Shown piece after piece: positions 35,836 through 47,556 of a stretch of DNA of 64,000 nucleotides. The notes under the pieces were generated by a model. The model saw only the letters and a list, made by a program, of their open reading frames with translations. It was not told where the DNA came from and did no database searches. Position numbers and translations under genes: made by a program. The number at the start of each line of letters is the position of its first letter. Within the stretch, counting starts at the first letter, position 1. Source of the stretch: Carya illinoinensis (Eukaryota; Streptophyta; Magnoliopsida; Fagales; Juglandaceae); NCBI RefSeq assembly GCF_018687715.1, contig NC_056759.1, positions 28,518,385-28,582,384 on the forward strand, written 5' to 3'.

Positions 35836-36112
35836 AATGCTCTGCTTCCTTCCCTTCATGTCTTCATCACGGTCATCAACAAGTAGCATTGTAGATCCCT
35901 TTTTGCTTCCCCACGAGCATTGCTTTTTGGACAACCCATGAGCAGCATTGCAGTCATCAACAAGCAGCTTCTGCTTCTCGCCTTCTTAACTTTATCTTCT
36001 CATCTTCTTCTTCTCACTAACCCCATGAAGTCCGAAACCCTAACCTTAACCCTAATCCCAACCCCAACCTCAACCCGCCAAGCCGTAACTACATCTAGCT
36101 TCTGTTTCTTCA

Positions 36113-36330
36113 ATGGCTGGGTTTCTTTCCCGCCTTAGTTCTCTCTCTCTCTTCCCCCTTTTTGTGCCCAAAAAAAAATGCTCCCATGAAACTAATTTTG
36201 TATCATTTATCTATTTCAGGTTTCAAGTGTTTTACCTTGCTGTGAAGACGCTCACGGAGTCCAACCATGAACATGTTTACAATGCTGTTGAACGCCCGCT
36301 TCAGTTCGCTCAAACGGCTAACCTCTTGGA
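36113..36330 (+). pseudogene. PAS2: Fragment resembling PASTICCINO2 (3-hydroxyacyl-CoA dehydratase)
   Basis: The fragment begins MAGFLSRL at 36113, like the PAS2 N-terminus. After about 90 unrelated or intronic bases it has an acceptor-like tttcag, and from about 36219 reads VFYLAVKTLTESNHEHVYNA then VERPLQFAQTANLLEV, close to the second exon of plant PAS2 as I remember it. A donor-like ggtacta follows. PAS2 is an endoplasmic reticulum enzyme of very-long-chain fatty acid elongation. No later exon was found downstream, so this is a truncated copy. The upstream 36010-36080 has CCCTAA-like words common in plant leaders. Confidence 0.6.
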
Positions 36331-37515
36331 GGTACTACCACCACCACCATTTGTCATTAAAGTATCATTGTCTGTAGTTATTTGCTACAATGATAGCTAC
36401 GATTTCTGTTGTAGGGGTGATAAGAAATATGATTATAAAAAATAAAATAAAATAGAAAAGAAATATGATTATTGTCATTTTTGTTGTACAAATTTCCATC
36501 ATTATAACAACAAAATCTTTGCACAAATTTGTTGCCAACGTACGCTATATAGAGGATCTTAATTTTTTTAAGCTCATCATTACAATTTTAGAGCATGGAA
36601 GTAAAATTAGATTCTATAGCTTCATTAGCGAGCATGGAAGTAAAATTAGATTCTATAGCTTCATTAGCATGTAGTGTGATATTGTTTATGTGTAAATGTG
36701 AGGAATGCATTTTGCTTATTAGTATATGCATTTTGTTTCATTCTTTATTCCATCTGATGGATACAACTTCATATAAAATTATAAAAAGCTTCATATCCAC
36801 TTGTCAAAGAAGAAGAAGAGTGCTCAATTGTTTATTAATTACCTTTCCAATGCAAGGGTAGTGTTAATTCTGGTCATGAAAGCTCAGTTGATGCCCCAAA
36901 ACCTCATAGTTCATGGTCCTTCTAATTTATATGACATAACTTTGGAATTTGAAGGCAAGATCCCTCACATTCACACAATTTTATTTTGCGAAAGGCAATT
37001 ACTTTTGTGTTTAAAAGCTTCTTAGTTTTAAGTTTGGGAATATGCATGCTTGGTCCTTAATTTTGGATAGCCTGCCATTTGCAAAACTCTACTTTGGAAG
37101 TTTTTATTGTGTTGCACTCTTTATACTTAAATAGATCTTCATTTCCATATTTAGCTTGAGCCACAAGTACGAATATGCTTTTGAGTGATTTTCTATTCGT
37201 CCATTGAGGAGAATATAGATGGAACTTCTAAATCATTTTCTTTACAATATGATGACAGCAGGAAATTTCTTTTTCCTTTTAGATAAACTTTTTTCCATAT
37301 AATTCTTTATGTCTTGTAGTAACCAAATAATTACTAAGATGACTGAATAATAGGAGTAGAATTGATCTAACACTAATATCACATTGAATATTACTAAGGT
37401 GCTTTGGTCAAATACAAGTTATATGTTTGTTTCTTCTTTTTCTTCAAATAACTCTTTTCAATCATTTTCCAATCATATGATTCATATCCCTTTTTCACTG
37501 CAATCTCAAATTGTA
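36331..37515. other. Non-coding region between two broken host genes
   Basis: AT-rich sequence. Apart from the 39-bp tandem duplication at 36591-36668, nothing was recognised. The short ORFs here show no family motif. Confidence 0.4.
36591..36668. repeat. Exact 39-bp tandem duplication
   Basis: The unit starting gagcatggaagtaaaattag occupies 36591-36629 and is repeated without change at 36630-36668. The lack of divergence points to a recent event. Confidence 0.95.
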
Positions 37516-37757
37516 ATGATTATAAAAGGCTTGTTCAAGAGATATGAAAGATGGAATCATGTACATCCAATGTGTTTGGAGCCTTCTGGGGCATGGGAAT
37601 AGGTATTGGTTGTGGTGTTGGATGGGGCCCTAGTTTTGGTTCTAAGGTAATTGGTTATGTTGGAGCTGGCTGTAGTGTTGGATTTAATGTGGGCATCACT
37701 CTAGCGGGTTTTGGCATTGGTCTACCTGCAAATTCCCTCTTTGAAGCTCCATACAAT
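37516..37757 (+). pseudogene. Gene resembling cadmium-induced protein AS8, exon(s) before the copia insertion
   Basis: The ATG at 37516 opens MIIKGLFKRYERW, and after a frame change near 37570 the reading continues FGAFWGMGIGIGCGVGWGPS, then VIGYVGAGCSVGFNVGITLA and LPANSLFEAPYN. This Gly-rich hydrophobic pattern matches small plant proteins annotated as cadmium-induced protein AS8-like, as far as I remember them. The molecular role is not established. A donor-like site (aatg|gtatag) follows at about 37757. About 270 bases further a 9.4 kb copia element begins. A possible 3' part of the gene lies at 47557-47690. Confidence 0.55.
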
Positions 37758-38030
37758 GGTATAGTATTTTGTAATTAAATTATTCCGCTCACTAGATTTC
37801 ATATTAGTCTTGAATTGTTTATGTTTCCCCAAATGAATACATGACGTGTGAATGGTTTTTATGCATGTATATATTAAATGTTTGTATGTGTCTGCCTGAG
37901 TTAAGGACTAGTCTTGAGTGCCAAAGCTTGATGACTACCCTTTTTTGGTAGCTCTCATGCCCTTTTTGTTATGTTCGTAATTGTGAAAAGATTAAAATTT
38001 CTAATGAATTTGGAGTTGTTGCTTAAAATT

Positions 38031-39358
38031 TGTTGAATCCAAGGTTGCAAGTTTCGTGTAATTATACATCTACACATATTTTGATGATAACAAATGAATT
38101 CAAAGAATAAAAGAGTCTCAAGTTCAAGTTATCTACACAATGAAGTCAAACACATCAAGGAACTAAGCATAAGCAACAAGGGAACAAACTCACATTAAAA
38201 CTCATAGAGTAACGTTGTACATCTCTTGAAAAATTTAAAATTAGGATAAAGGTTTAAAATTAATATTTTATCATAAAGTATTAAAATATATTTTCCACAT
38301 GTGCATGAATATTTTGAAAATTAAATTTGAAAATTTGAAAGATGATTGATTGTCATCTTTCACATGTGTTTGATTGTCATCTTTCATATGTGCATAAGAT
38401 GATTAAAAGTTTAAATTTTAAAAATATTAAAAATGATTGATTGTCATATTTCACATGTGCATACTTTATTTGAATATTTTAAAACGTGATTGATGCTCTT
38501 TTTGACTTATGCAAAATATAGATGATTTTGTTTGAAAAAATTGAAAAGTAAATAATACTCATTTTGTCATATATGAAAAGTAAAAAAATTAGGTTTGAAA
38601 TTTTTGAAAAGTGAATAATGTTGTCTTTGACAATTGAAAAAAAAGAAACTTTTATTTGAATTTTTTGAAAAAGTGAATGATGTAGTCTTTGAGATGTAAT
38701 TTTTTTTTTTAAATTTGAATATGAAGTCTCATATGCTTATAAATAGATCATTTGAGAGTTTCAAATTTATAATACCAAGGGCATACGTATATCATTGCAA
38801 GTTTTACAACATTCATTCAAAACTTTTAATCTCTCTTCTCTAAGCATTGAGTCTTAAACCTTGTTCATTTTGATATGATAGAGATATAGTTTGTGCTATA
38901 TTATTCTTATTTCATTCATTGATGAGTGTTCTCTGATAATCTACCCACTATCAGCTCTTGTATCAGTAAAATGGTATGTATAACCCTTGTGGGTGTAGAA
39001 AGTGTTCTATACAAGGAATAGTTGAATCACCACATGTAAGGTGATTGCAAGTGTAGAGGGTATTCTACACGGATCTTTTGTAGCGGTGTTGTTCAAAGAT
39101 GTAATAGGTTTCTATCTCCACCTAAAGGAGTTTGAATAGTGAATTTGGAGATCCTCAAAGGGTAGCTTGAGGCGTGGATGTAGGCAGTGGGGCTGAACCT
39201 CGTTAATATACTTAGTTTGCTTTTCTCTTACCCTTACTCTTTCTATTTATTGCTACTTCATATTTTGTTTATATTTTAGATTGTGTATTTGATTTATAAT
39301 TGTCAATTTTTAAATACAATCCAATTCACCCCCTCTTGTGTTAGTCATCTAGGCAACA
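38031..39358 (+). repeat. 5' LTR of the SIRE-like element
   Basis: It starts TGTTGAATCCAAGG and ends gtcatctaggcaaca. A TATA-like box, cttataaatag, lies at about 38737-38747. The middle is built of imperfect, roughly 70-base units with tttgaaaa and ctttttgac words. It is about 150 bp shorter than the 3' LTR. Confidence 0.9.
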
Positions 39359-39361
39359 ATT

Positions 39362-39376
39362 GGTATCAGAGTTAGT
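39362..39376 (+). other. Primer binding site (tRNA-Met type)
   Basis: The sequence tggtatcagagttag begins three bases after the 5' LTR. It matches the common plant tRNA-Met primer site over its first 11 bases. Confidence 0.85.
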
Positions 39377-39639
39377 TGACATGTACTGTTCATACAGGTA
39401 GATCATTCATGTGAACTCTCGCTTGTGACTGTGTCACCAAAGCAAGACTCTCCGACCATGGGTGACGATGCACCGGTGGAGACAGTGGTCGGCTAATCTG
39501 GTAGTTATAATTATCAGGTGACATAGGTACTGTCTATGATCAGTAACAATTGATATCAAAGTAAGGGCTCTATTATAAGATTAACTATATTTTGAGTTAA
39601 GATCTTATAGCTAACATTGTAGTTTCATTTGGTGAAAGT

Positions 39640-40560
39640 CAATCTAGCAGTTGGTCTCCACTCTTTTGTGGAGACAATTACTCATTTTAGACAGTTAGAA
39701 TGAAAATTTCTTCAGGCTCAAGGTCGAGAAATCTGGAAATGCATTGTAAATGGACCTTATATTCAAACAAAAGACATTGATGAAGTAAAGGTCAAAAAAG
39801 AAGAAGAAGAGTTTGATCGTGAAGACGATAGACTTTATATATTGAATTTAACTGCTATGAATTTATTATATAATACTCTCAATAGAATAATGACTTGCAC
39901 TACGGTAAAAAAAATTTGGGATAACTTGAAAGTTACTTATGAAGAAACTTCCCAAGTCAAGGAATCAAAAATTTATATTCTCACTCATGAATATGAAATT
40001 TTTAAGATGAATGATGATGAATCTGTTTCTAGTATGTACACTAGTTTTACTAACATAAAAAACAGTTTGACAGCTCTCGACAAAATTTATTCCAAGGTAG
40101 AGATAGTAAGAAAAATTATTAACTCTATCAAAATGCTGGGAATCAAAAATGACAGCGATTCTTGAAGTTAGAGACCTCAAGAAACTCGAAGTGAATGAAT
40201 TCATTGGATCACTTACCACCCATGAGTACACACTGCAAAGAGGAGAAGAAGGAAGAAATCCAAAGAAGAGCTTGGTACTTAAAGTTGTTCCTAATGAAAA
40301 TGAAAGTGATGAAGATAAGGAAAATGACAACAAAGATAAAGAAGTTGTGATGATAACAAGAATAATTAAGAGATTTTTAAAGAAAAATAAAGCTTATCCG
40401 AGGAAATCCTTTAAAAAGTTTTCTAAGAAAGATTCATGTAAAAATGACTCTTAAATTTGTTATAAATGTAATAAGCCTAGACATATTAAAACAGATTGTT
40501 CTCTGCTAAAGAAAGATCGAAACAAGGGTAAGAAAGCAATGAAAGTATATGGGATGATGA
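39640..40560 (+). pseudogene. copia gag remnant with zinc knuckle
   Basis: The frame at 39842-40165 (TAMNLLYNTLNRIMTCTTVK, KIWDNLKVTYEETSQVKESK) matches the gag of SIRE-like elements. A frame change near 40150 leads to the Lys-rich part at 40149-40454. After a stop the zinc knuckle CYKCNKPRHIKTDC at 40458-40499 keeps the C-x2-C-x4-H-x4-C set. Gag would form the particle. The frame breaks make it non-functional. Confidence 0.8.
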
Positions 40561-41189
40561 TTCAAGTAACTTAAATAGTGAAGCAAGCAATGAAGAATCA
40601 GTAAATTTTTGTCTTATGGCTAAAAATGACCTTGGGGTAACAAATCTTGATAATATTGAAGATCTTTTATATAGCAAAATATTTTAAAAGAGGTATATGA
40701 GAAACTGGAAAAATTGAATATCAAGTATACTATTTTGAAAAAGAAAAATTATTCTTTAACAAACGAAATTGATGTTTTAAGAAAAAAAAAACATCATTTT
40801 GAAAGATGAAAATCTTAAGTTGAAGAAGAAAAAAAACTAATTTAGATAATACCGTTGAAAACTTTACGAATGAAAAAAGAAATTTTGAAAAACATCTTGG
40901 TAGTCAAAGATGTGTTTTTGACAAGGTAGGCTTAAGATATATACCAAAACAAAAATACAAACTTTATAAAACATTTTTGAATAATCATTCTACATCAAAA
41001 TTCAGTATTTAAAATTCTTTTCATAAAAATAATTTTGTCAAAGAAAAAAATACTATTACAATCACTCAAGTAAAAGCATACAATGACTATTAAGGCCATA
41101 TGGGTACCTAAAAATCTTGTTTATTCTAATACTAATAAATAAATGAACCAAAGAACTTGAGTACCAAGAAAAATCATTTTAATTGTTTT

Positions 41190-41450
41190 TATAAGTATAC
41201 ATGAAGTCCTCCACAAGTAAAAACAAATGATTTTTAGATAGTGGATGTTCAAGACACATGACATGAGACAAGATTAAGTTCTTTGATCTTAGATCTAATG
41301 AAGATGGATACATGACATTCAGAGGCAATTCGAAAGGGAAGATCATGTGAATAAGTAAAATTGGTAATGAATCTTCTCTTATAATTGAAAATGTTCTAGA
41401 AGTTGAATGTCTAAAGCATAATCTTTTGAGCACAAGTTAATTATGAGATA
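41190..41450 (+). pseudogene. copia protease remnant
   Basis: The plus strand reads LDSGCSRHMT near 41233-41262, the copia aspartic protease motif (DSG) used to cut the polyprotein. Stops follow within 10 and 40 codons. Confidence 0.75.
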
Positions 41451-41699
41451 AACGATTTACAGTTACTTTCAAAATGGATAAGTGCATTATTTTAAATGAT
41501 CATGATTGCAATGTTTTTTTTTGGAAACAACAATATTTATACAATCAATTTTAAAAAATTACCTCACAAGATGCTATTTTTTTTTTCAGCTCAAAATGAA
41601 ACTAGTTAGTTATGATATGGAAGACTAGATCATGCCAACATGGAACTTATTTTCAAACTTTCAAAAAATGATCTTGTGAAAAGTTTGCCAAAGACAAAT

Positions 41700-42515
41700 T
41701 TCTTTAAAGACAAAATTTGTGTTGCATGCCAATGGGTAAACAAAAACTTCTTTTAAAACCAAGAAACATATTTTCACCACTAGACCATTGCAACTGATAT
41801 ACATGGATCTTTTTAGATCAAATATAATTGCCAAGTTTGGCATGAAAATATTATGCATTTGTTATTATTGATGACTTCTCTAAATATACTTGGATCATCT
41901 TTCTTACTCATAAAGATGAGGCGTATAATGCATTTACCAAATTATGCAAGAGAATTCAAAATAAAAAAATGTTATATTATTTCAAGTATACGAAGTGATA
42001 GGGGAAAAGAGTTTGTTAATAAAAATATTGAAACTTTTTGTGATAAAAAAGGTTTTATGCATAATTTCTCTACTCTTCGAACTCCTCAACAAAATAGAGT
42101 AGTAGAGATGAAACATAGATCTCTTCAAGAGATGGCAAGAATAATTCTCAATGAAAACAATTTGCCTAGTTATTTTTCGGCCGAAGCGGTAAGTACTGCA
42201 TGTTATGTTATAAATAGAATTATGCTAAAGTCTAAGCTAGATAAAACCCCCTATAAGCTTTGGAATGAAAAAAAAAAATCCAACATTGGTTACTTTCATG
42301 TATTTGGATGCAAATATTTTATTTTGAATGACAAGAATAATTTAAGGAAGTTTAATGCAAAATTTGATAAAGGTATCTTTCTCGGGTATTCTACTAATAG
42401 TAAAACTTATAGAGTATTCAATAAAAAGATTTTGATTGTGCAAGAATCTATGCATGTAGTATTTAATGAATTTAATTCTGTACTTTCTAAGAAGTTCGTT
42501 GATGAAGAAACATGA
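41700..42515 (+). pseudogene. copia integrase remnant
   Basis: The first part, in another frame (FVIIDDFSKYTWIIFLTHKD near 41855-41915), carries the first Asp. The open frame 41853-42515 carries IRSDRGKEFVNKNIE (second Asp) and PQQNRVVEMKHRSLQEMARI (the Glu). It then has the post-core segment KLWNEKKKSNIGYFHVFGCK and FLGYSTNSKTYRVFN, typical of copia integrases. The frame change near 41.95 kb inactivates it. Confidence 0.85.
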
Positions 42516-42779
42516 GGTATAAATAATACGGAAAGTCTCAATCTCAACAAAGAGAACACAATAAAGAAAGTCTAACATGGAGATATCAGGAAAGATCATC
42601 AAAATTTAATACAAAATGCAACCAAACAGTGAAAATTTATGAAAGATCATCCCGTGGAACAAATTCTGGGAGAACCTTTACGAGGTGTAAGTACTCGATC
42701 ATTTTTTAGAAATTTTTGCAGTCATACTGTTTTTCTATCTCAGATTGAACCCAAAAATATTGATGAAGCACTTCTTGAT

Positions 42780-44226
42780 GAATCTTGGATTCTAGCTATG
42801 CAAGAGAGCTAAATCAATTTGAAAAAAATGATGTTTAAATACTTGTTCCTAGACTCAAAATTCATACTATTATTAGAACAAAATGGGTTTTTAGAAATAA
42901 GAAAGATGAGTTTGGAGTCATTACTAGAAATACGGCTTGACTTGTAGCCCAAGATTTCAATCAAGAAGAAGGAATCGATTATAATGAGACATATGCACCA
43001 GTCGCATGATTAAACCTATTCAAATGCTACTTGCATATACTTGTTATAAAGATTTCAAACATTTTCAAATGGATGTTAAAAGTGCTTTCTTAAATGGTTT
43101 TATAAATGAAGAGGTATATGTTAAGCAACCTCCAGGTTTTGAAAATCATATTTCTCCAAATCATGTTTTCAAACTCACAAAAGCATTATATGGACTCAAA
43201 CAAGCTCCTAGAACTTGGTACGAGAGATTCAGTGATTTATTGATTTAAAAAAGTTTTTCAAGAGGAAAAATCGACATAACTCTTTTCATTAAACACGAAA
43301 ATGATGATATTTTTTTAATTCAAATTTATGTTGATGATATAATATTTGGTATTATTAATGAAAATATTTGTCAAGTTTTTGCTAAGAGTATGCGGGAAGA
43401 ATTTGAAATGAGTATGATGAGAGAACTTACATTCTTTCTCAAATTGCAAATCAATCAAGTAAAAAGTGGAACATTCATCAATCAGTTAAAATATATTAAG
43501 TAATTACTCAAAAAGTTTAGGATGGAAGGTAGTAAAGAAATCGGAACACCAATGAGCCCATCCACTAAACTTGATAAAAATGAAACCGGTAAGCTAGTTG
43601 ACTCGAAGGTATATCGAGGTATGATTGATAGCTTATTATATTTGACAGCCAGTAGACCAAATATTATGTTCAATATGTGCTTATGTGCACGCTTTCAATC
43701 TTCTCCAAAAGAATCTCATTTGATTGCAGTTAAGCGCATTCTTAGATATCTTAGTAGTACAATTGACCTAGGATTATGGTATCCTAAACACATATCTTTC
43801 GATTTAATCATTTACACAGATGCAGTTTATGCTAGTTGCAAAATTGATCAAGAAAGCACTAGTGAAATATGTCATTTCTTAGGTCATGTACTAGTTTCAT
43901 GGTTTAGTAAAAAGTAAAATTTTGTTGCATTATCTATTACTGAGGTAGAATATGTTGTTGTGGATAGTTATTGTGCTCAAGTTCTTTACATGAAGCAACA
44001 ACTTAAAGATTTTAAACTCATGTACAATCACATTCCAATAAAATGTGATAATACAAGTACTATAAATCTTTCAAAAAACCCAATGCAATATTTTAGAACT
44101 AAGCATATTGATATTAGATATCATTTTCTTGGAGATCATGTGCAGAAGGGTTATATAGTATTGGAGTTCACAAACACACACAATCAGTTAGTAGACATTT
44201 TTACAAAACCTTTGCCAAAAAGATAG
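42780..44226 (+). pseudogene. copia reverse transcriptase / RNase H remnant
   Basis: Reverse transcriptase pieces: TKWVFRNKKDEFG, then at 43006-43248 MDVKSAFLNGFINEEVYVKQ and LTKALYGLKQAPRTWYERF. The catalytic YVDD lies at 43327-43338. RNase H pieces: LWYPKHISFDLIIYTDAVYA (43522-43917) and, after a stop at 43915, IKCDNTSTINLSKNPMQYF with VDIFTKPLPKR (to 44226). At least six stops interrupt the pol frame. Confidence 0.9.
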
Positions 44227-44333
44227 ACTATGTATGATTAGAAGAAATATAGGTATGATGCATGCTATGAATATCTCTTAAAAGATAGACCAGAGTCAAT
44301 AAAAATAGAGAGAGAATTTGTTTATAAATACTT

Positions 44334-44771
44334 TTACATAAACTTGAGGTTCTTAGCCTCATATTGGAGACGCTTATTCTCTTCATACAATATCATGTTA
44401 TCCCTATCCATAGGAACTGGCAAGTGGAATGAAGAATCTAATAGGGATTTCAATTGTTTATTCTTCTACCGAAAGATTCCTTCTCTTATGTGAGACTCTT
44501 GAATAATTCGCTAAAGTACAACAATTTGTTCTTTAAACTTTTCAACCTCATGGTTTTTGGCTTGTAGCCGCTTGGAAAAAGCAACTATAGAGAAGGAATA
44601 GCTAGTCCCGAGACTCACCAAGTTGTAGATAGTATCGAAGTCTGACTTATTAGCCAAATTATTATTCTCTTGCTGCAACATGACACCAATGGCAGTTGCA
44701 GAAAGGACATGAGATTGATGTGTCGAATACCTCATGGATGGATCTAGAGGAATGTTAGAAGAATGAGTCAT
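44334..44771 (-). pseudogene. Antisense ORF A of the SIRE-like element, coiled-coil-like
   Basis: The minus-strand frame of 146 codons starts at ATG 44771 (MTHSSNIPLDPSMRYSTHQS) and ends at TAA 44334, with two internal TAGs (44511-44513 and about 44466-44468) and no frameshift. The second half is rich in Lys, Glu and spaced Leu (VEKFKEQIVVL; YEENKRLQYEAKNLK), suggesting a coiled coil. It lies antisense to gag-pol, between pol and the 3' LTR. Extra antisense ORFs at this place are known in some plant LTR elements. I cannot name a function. Confidence 0.55.
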
Positions 44772-44952
44772 TGAGAAAAGAATTGAAAGCTTAAAGCGAG
44801 AATGTTGAAGGAATACAGATAAATTATAGAGATGAAAAAAAGATTTGATGCAAATTTGATGAACTTTAAGACTGATTTTATAGAGATAGCATAAAAAATA
44901 AGACAAGCTCTCATCTCTTTAAATCTTATTTAGTCAAAAAGTACAAGATATG

Positions 44953-45432
44953 CTAGGCACATATTGTCAAAAGTTTTCTTGCTAACCCAATGAGATTAAC
45001 AGCAGGTTGTCCCTATTTTTCTCGTAAACGATGAACCTCTGCTGTTATCTACCTTTGTTGACCTTGTATCTGAATTCTCTCTCGTTCCAGTTCCTCTATT
45101 CGTGGTTACAGATCATGAGCATACCAGTCTGCATATTTTTTCAACTCCTTGTTTGCTTGCTTTAGCCTTTTATTCTCTCTATCCTTATTAGCAAACTTCT
45201 GTCATAACTCAAATATTTGGTTGTTAAGATGATCAACCTCACTCACCCTCGCCATTAACCTCTGAGATATGGTTGTAACAGAGGTAGCATATTGAGAACT
45301 GAGCATTCTAGAAAAATGGATATTTGCTCCCATCATGGTATTGATGGCCTCAGGAGAGAAGATTGGTGGTTGATGCGTAAAGGGTTCCTAATTCAAGTCT
45401 AGAATATTAATGGAAGAGAATTGCTCGGCCAT
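44953..45432 (-). pseudogene. Antisense ORF B of the SIRE-like element, coiled-coil-like
   Basis: The minus-strand frame of 160 codons runs from ATG 45432 (MAEQFSSINILDLN) to a TAG at 44953-44955, with five internal stops and no frameshift. It contains ISQRLMARVSEVDHLNNQIF and KDRENKRLKQANKELKKYAD, charged and Leu-spaced like a coiled coil. Its layout resembles ORF A just downstream (short Ser-rich start, alanine-rich middle, then a charged helix), so the two may be duplicates. No recognised family. Confidence 0.55.
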
Positions 45433-45896
45433 ATTATTATTATGGAAAAACAAAATCCAGGTCAAGCAGCAATGTGATTTGTTTTTGGTATTCGATGGGT
45501 GAAAATGATCATTTTTTTATAGAAACTCAGAACCATCAATCCTGTTTGTCAATAATATCAAGCAATTGTTTAAATCTCCAGCACACTAAATTCATAAAGT
45601 TAGGCCTCAAGGCTTTGCAACACTTGTCGGGTCACGGGCAGCTCCAATTTTTTACTATTTACAGTTTTTATTAACACATCGTTTTCTTTAGTCCATTTAC
45701 TTGCTACGGATCATTTTTAATAATGCCAAAAGGGGGAGAAGTTTTAAACTAGAACATTAATATTTTTTGAATTGCTAAACTTGTTATATATGCTTGGAAT
45801 TATATTTATACTTTTGTTTGAAAAACTAACGTACATTCTCAGGGGGAACTTAAGTATTAATACAGGTCTCAGCTTCTACCAAGTATTTGTTATCAT

Positions 45897-45911
45897 AAAA
45901 AATGGGGAGAT
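45897..45911 (+). other. Polypurine tract of the SIRE-like element
   Basis: The sequence aaaaaatggggagat directly precedes the 3' LTR. A second purine tract, ccaaaagggggagaag, lies at 45727-45742. Such tracts prime plus-strand DNA synthesis. Confidence 0.8.
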
Positions 45912-47389
45912 TATTGAACTCAAGGTTTCAAGTTTCATGTAATTATACATCTATACATGGATTTTGATGATAACAAACGAATTCAAAGAATAAAGGAGTC
46001 TCAATCTCAAGTTGTCTGCACAATGGAGTCAAGCACATTAATGAACCAAGCATAAGTAACAAGGGAACAAACTCACGTTAAAACTCATAGAGTAATGTTC
46101 TACATCTCTTGAAAAATTCAAAATTAGGATTAAGGCTCAAAATTAATATTTTATCATAAAGCATTATAATACATTTTCTACATGTGCATGAATATTTTGA
46201 AAATTTGAAAGATGATTGATTGTCATCTTTCACATGTGCATGCTTTATTTGAATATTTTGAAAAGTGATTGATACTCTTTTTGACTTATACAAAAGGTAA
46301 ATGATTTAGTTTGAAAATTTTGAAAATTAAATAATACTCTTTTTGTCATATGTGAAAAGTAAAAGGATTAAATTTGAAATTTTTGAAAAATGAATGATAT
46401 TTGTCTTTGACATCTCTTGAAAAATTCAAAATTAGGATTAAGGCTCAAAATTAATATTTTATCATAAAGCATTATAATACATCTTTCACATGTACATGAC
46501 ATGATTAAAAATTTAAATTTTGAAACTATTAAAGATGATTAATTGTCATCTTTCACATGTGCATGCTTTATTTGAATATTTTGAAAAGTGATTGATACTC
46601 TTTTTGACTTGTACAAAAGGTAAATGATTTAGTTTGAAAATTTTGAAAATTAAATAATACTCTTTTTGTCATATGTGAAAAGTAAAAGGATTAAATTTGA
46701 AATTTTTGAAAAATGAATGATATTTGTCTTTGACATGTGATTTTTCTTTTAAAATTTGAATATGAAGTCTCATATGCCTATAAATAGATCATTTGAGAGT
46801 TTCAAATTGACAACACCAAGAGCATACGCGTATCATTGCAAGTTTTGTAACATTCATTCAAAACTTTCAATCCCTCTTCTTTAAGCATTGAGCTTTGAAC
46901 CTTATTTATTTTGAGAGATATATAGTTTGCACTATATTGTTCTTATTTCACTCATTGAGAAGTGTTCTCTGATAATCTACCCACTATCAGCTCTTGTATT
47001 AGTAAAATGGTGTGTATAACATTTGTGCGTGCAGAAAGTGTTCTGCACAGGGAATAGTTGAATCAATACATGTAAGGTGATTGCAAGTGTAGAGGGTGTT
47101 CTACATAGATCCTTTGTAGCAGTGTTATTCAAAGGTATAATAGGTTTCTATATCTACCTAAAGGAGGTTGAATAGTGAATTTGGTGATTCTCAAAGGGTA
47201 GCTTGAGGCAAGGATGTAGGCAGTGAAGCCGAACCTCATTAACATACTAAGTTTACTTCTCTCTTACCCTTATTATTTATATTTATTGTTGCTTCATATT
47301 TTGTTTATATTTTTTATTGTGTATTTGATTTGTTAATTTTTAAATACAACCCAATTTACCCCGCTCTTGTGTTAGTCATCTGAGCAACA
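45912..47389 (+). repeat. 3' LTR of the SIRE-like element, with internal duplication
   Basis: It starts TATTGAACTCAAGG, with the expected TG changed to TA, and ends gtcatctgagcaaca. It is about 1.48 kb against 1.33 kb for the 5' LTR. The difference comes from a near-tandem copy of about 310-320 bp (about 46102-46411 and 46412-46734). A TATA-like cctataaatag lies at about 46778-46788. Confidence 0.9.
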
Positions 47390-47556
47390 AAATGGTTTCC
47401 ATTGATCTTTTTTTTTGGGGGGGAGGGGGAGGGGAGGGGAGAGGTTGGGGGTGTGGGTGTTTGTCTTCTGCTCTTTTCATAGTTTGTTTACTGTGCTACA
47501 TTCTATAATTCACATCTTTCTTGGGCTAATTTGCTTGCTTGTATTTGTAGATATAA

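Larger units (their letters stand above)
38031..47389 (+). mobile_element. SIRE/Maximus-like Ty1/copia retrotransposon
   Basis: LTRs at 38031-39358 and 45912-47389 flank gag, protease, integrase, reverse transcriptase and RNase H in the copia order (integrase before reverse transcriptase). The long LTRs, the motif ccaaaagggggagaag (45727-45742) and RNase H wording such as LGLWYPKHISFDLI point to the SIRE/Maximus lineage. The flanks are aaatt (38026-38030) and aaatg (47390-47394), a target duplication with one mismatch. Many stops and frame breaks make it defective. Between pol and the 3' LTR are 1.7 kb with two antisense ORF remnants. Confidence 0.92.

Noticed and set aside
36010..36080. Telomere-like CCCTAA words, possibly an interstitial telomere
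   Set aside because: The words are irregular (ccctaacc, ttaacccta, atcccaac) and short. Such pyrimidine-rich words are common in plant leaders, and no regular CCCTAAA array is present.
37384..37602. Separate 72-residue protein ending HPMCLEPSGAWE
   Set aside because: Its last part is the AS8-like pseudogene read out of frame after a frame change. Only MIIKGLFKRYERW belongs to the family pattern.
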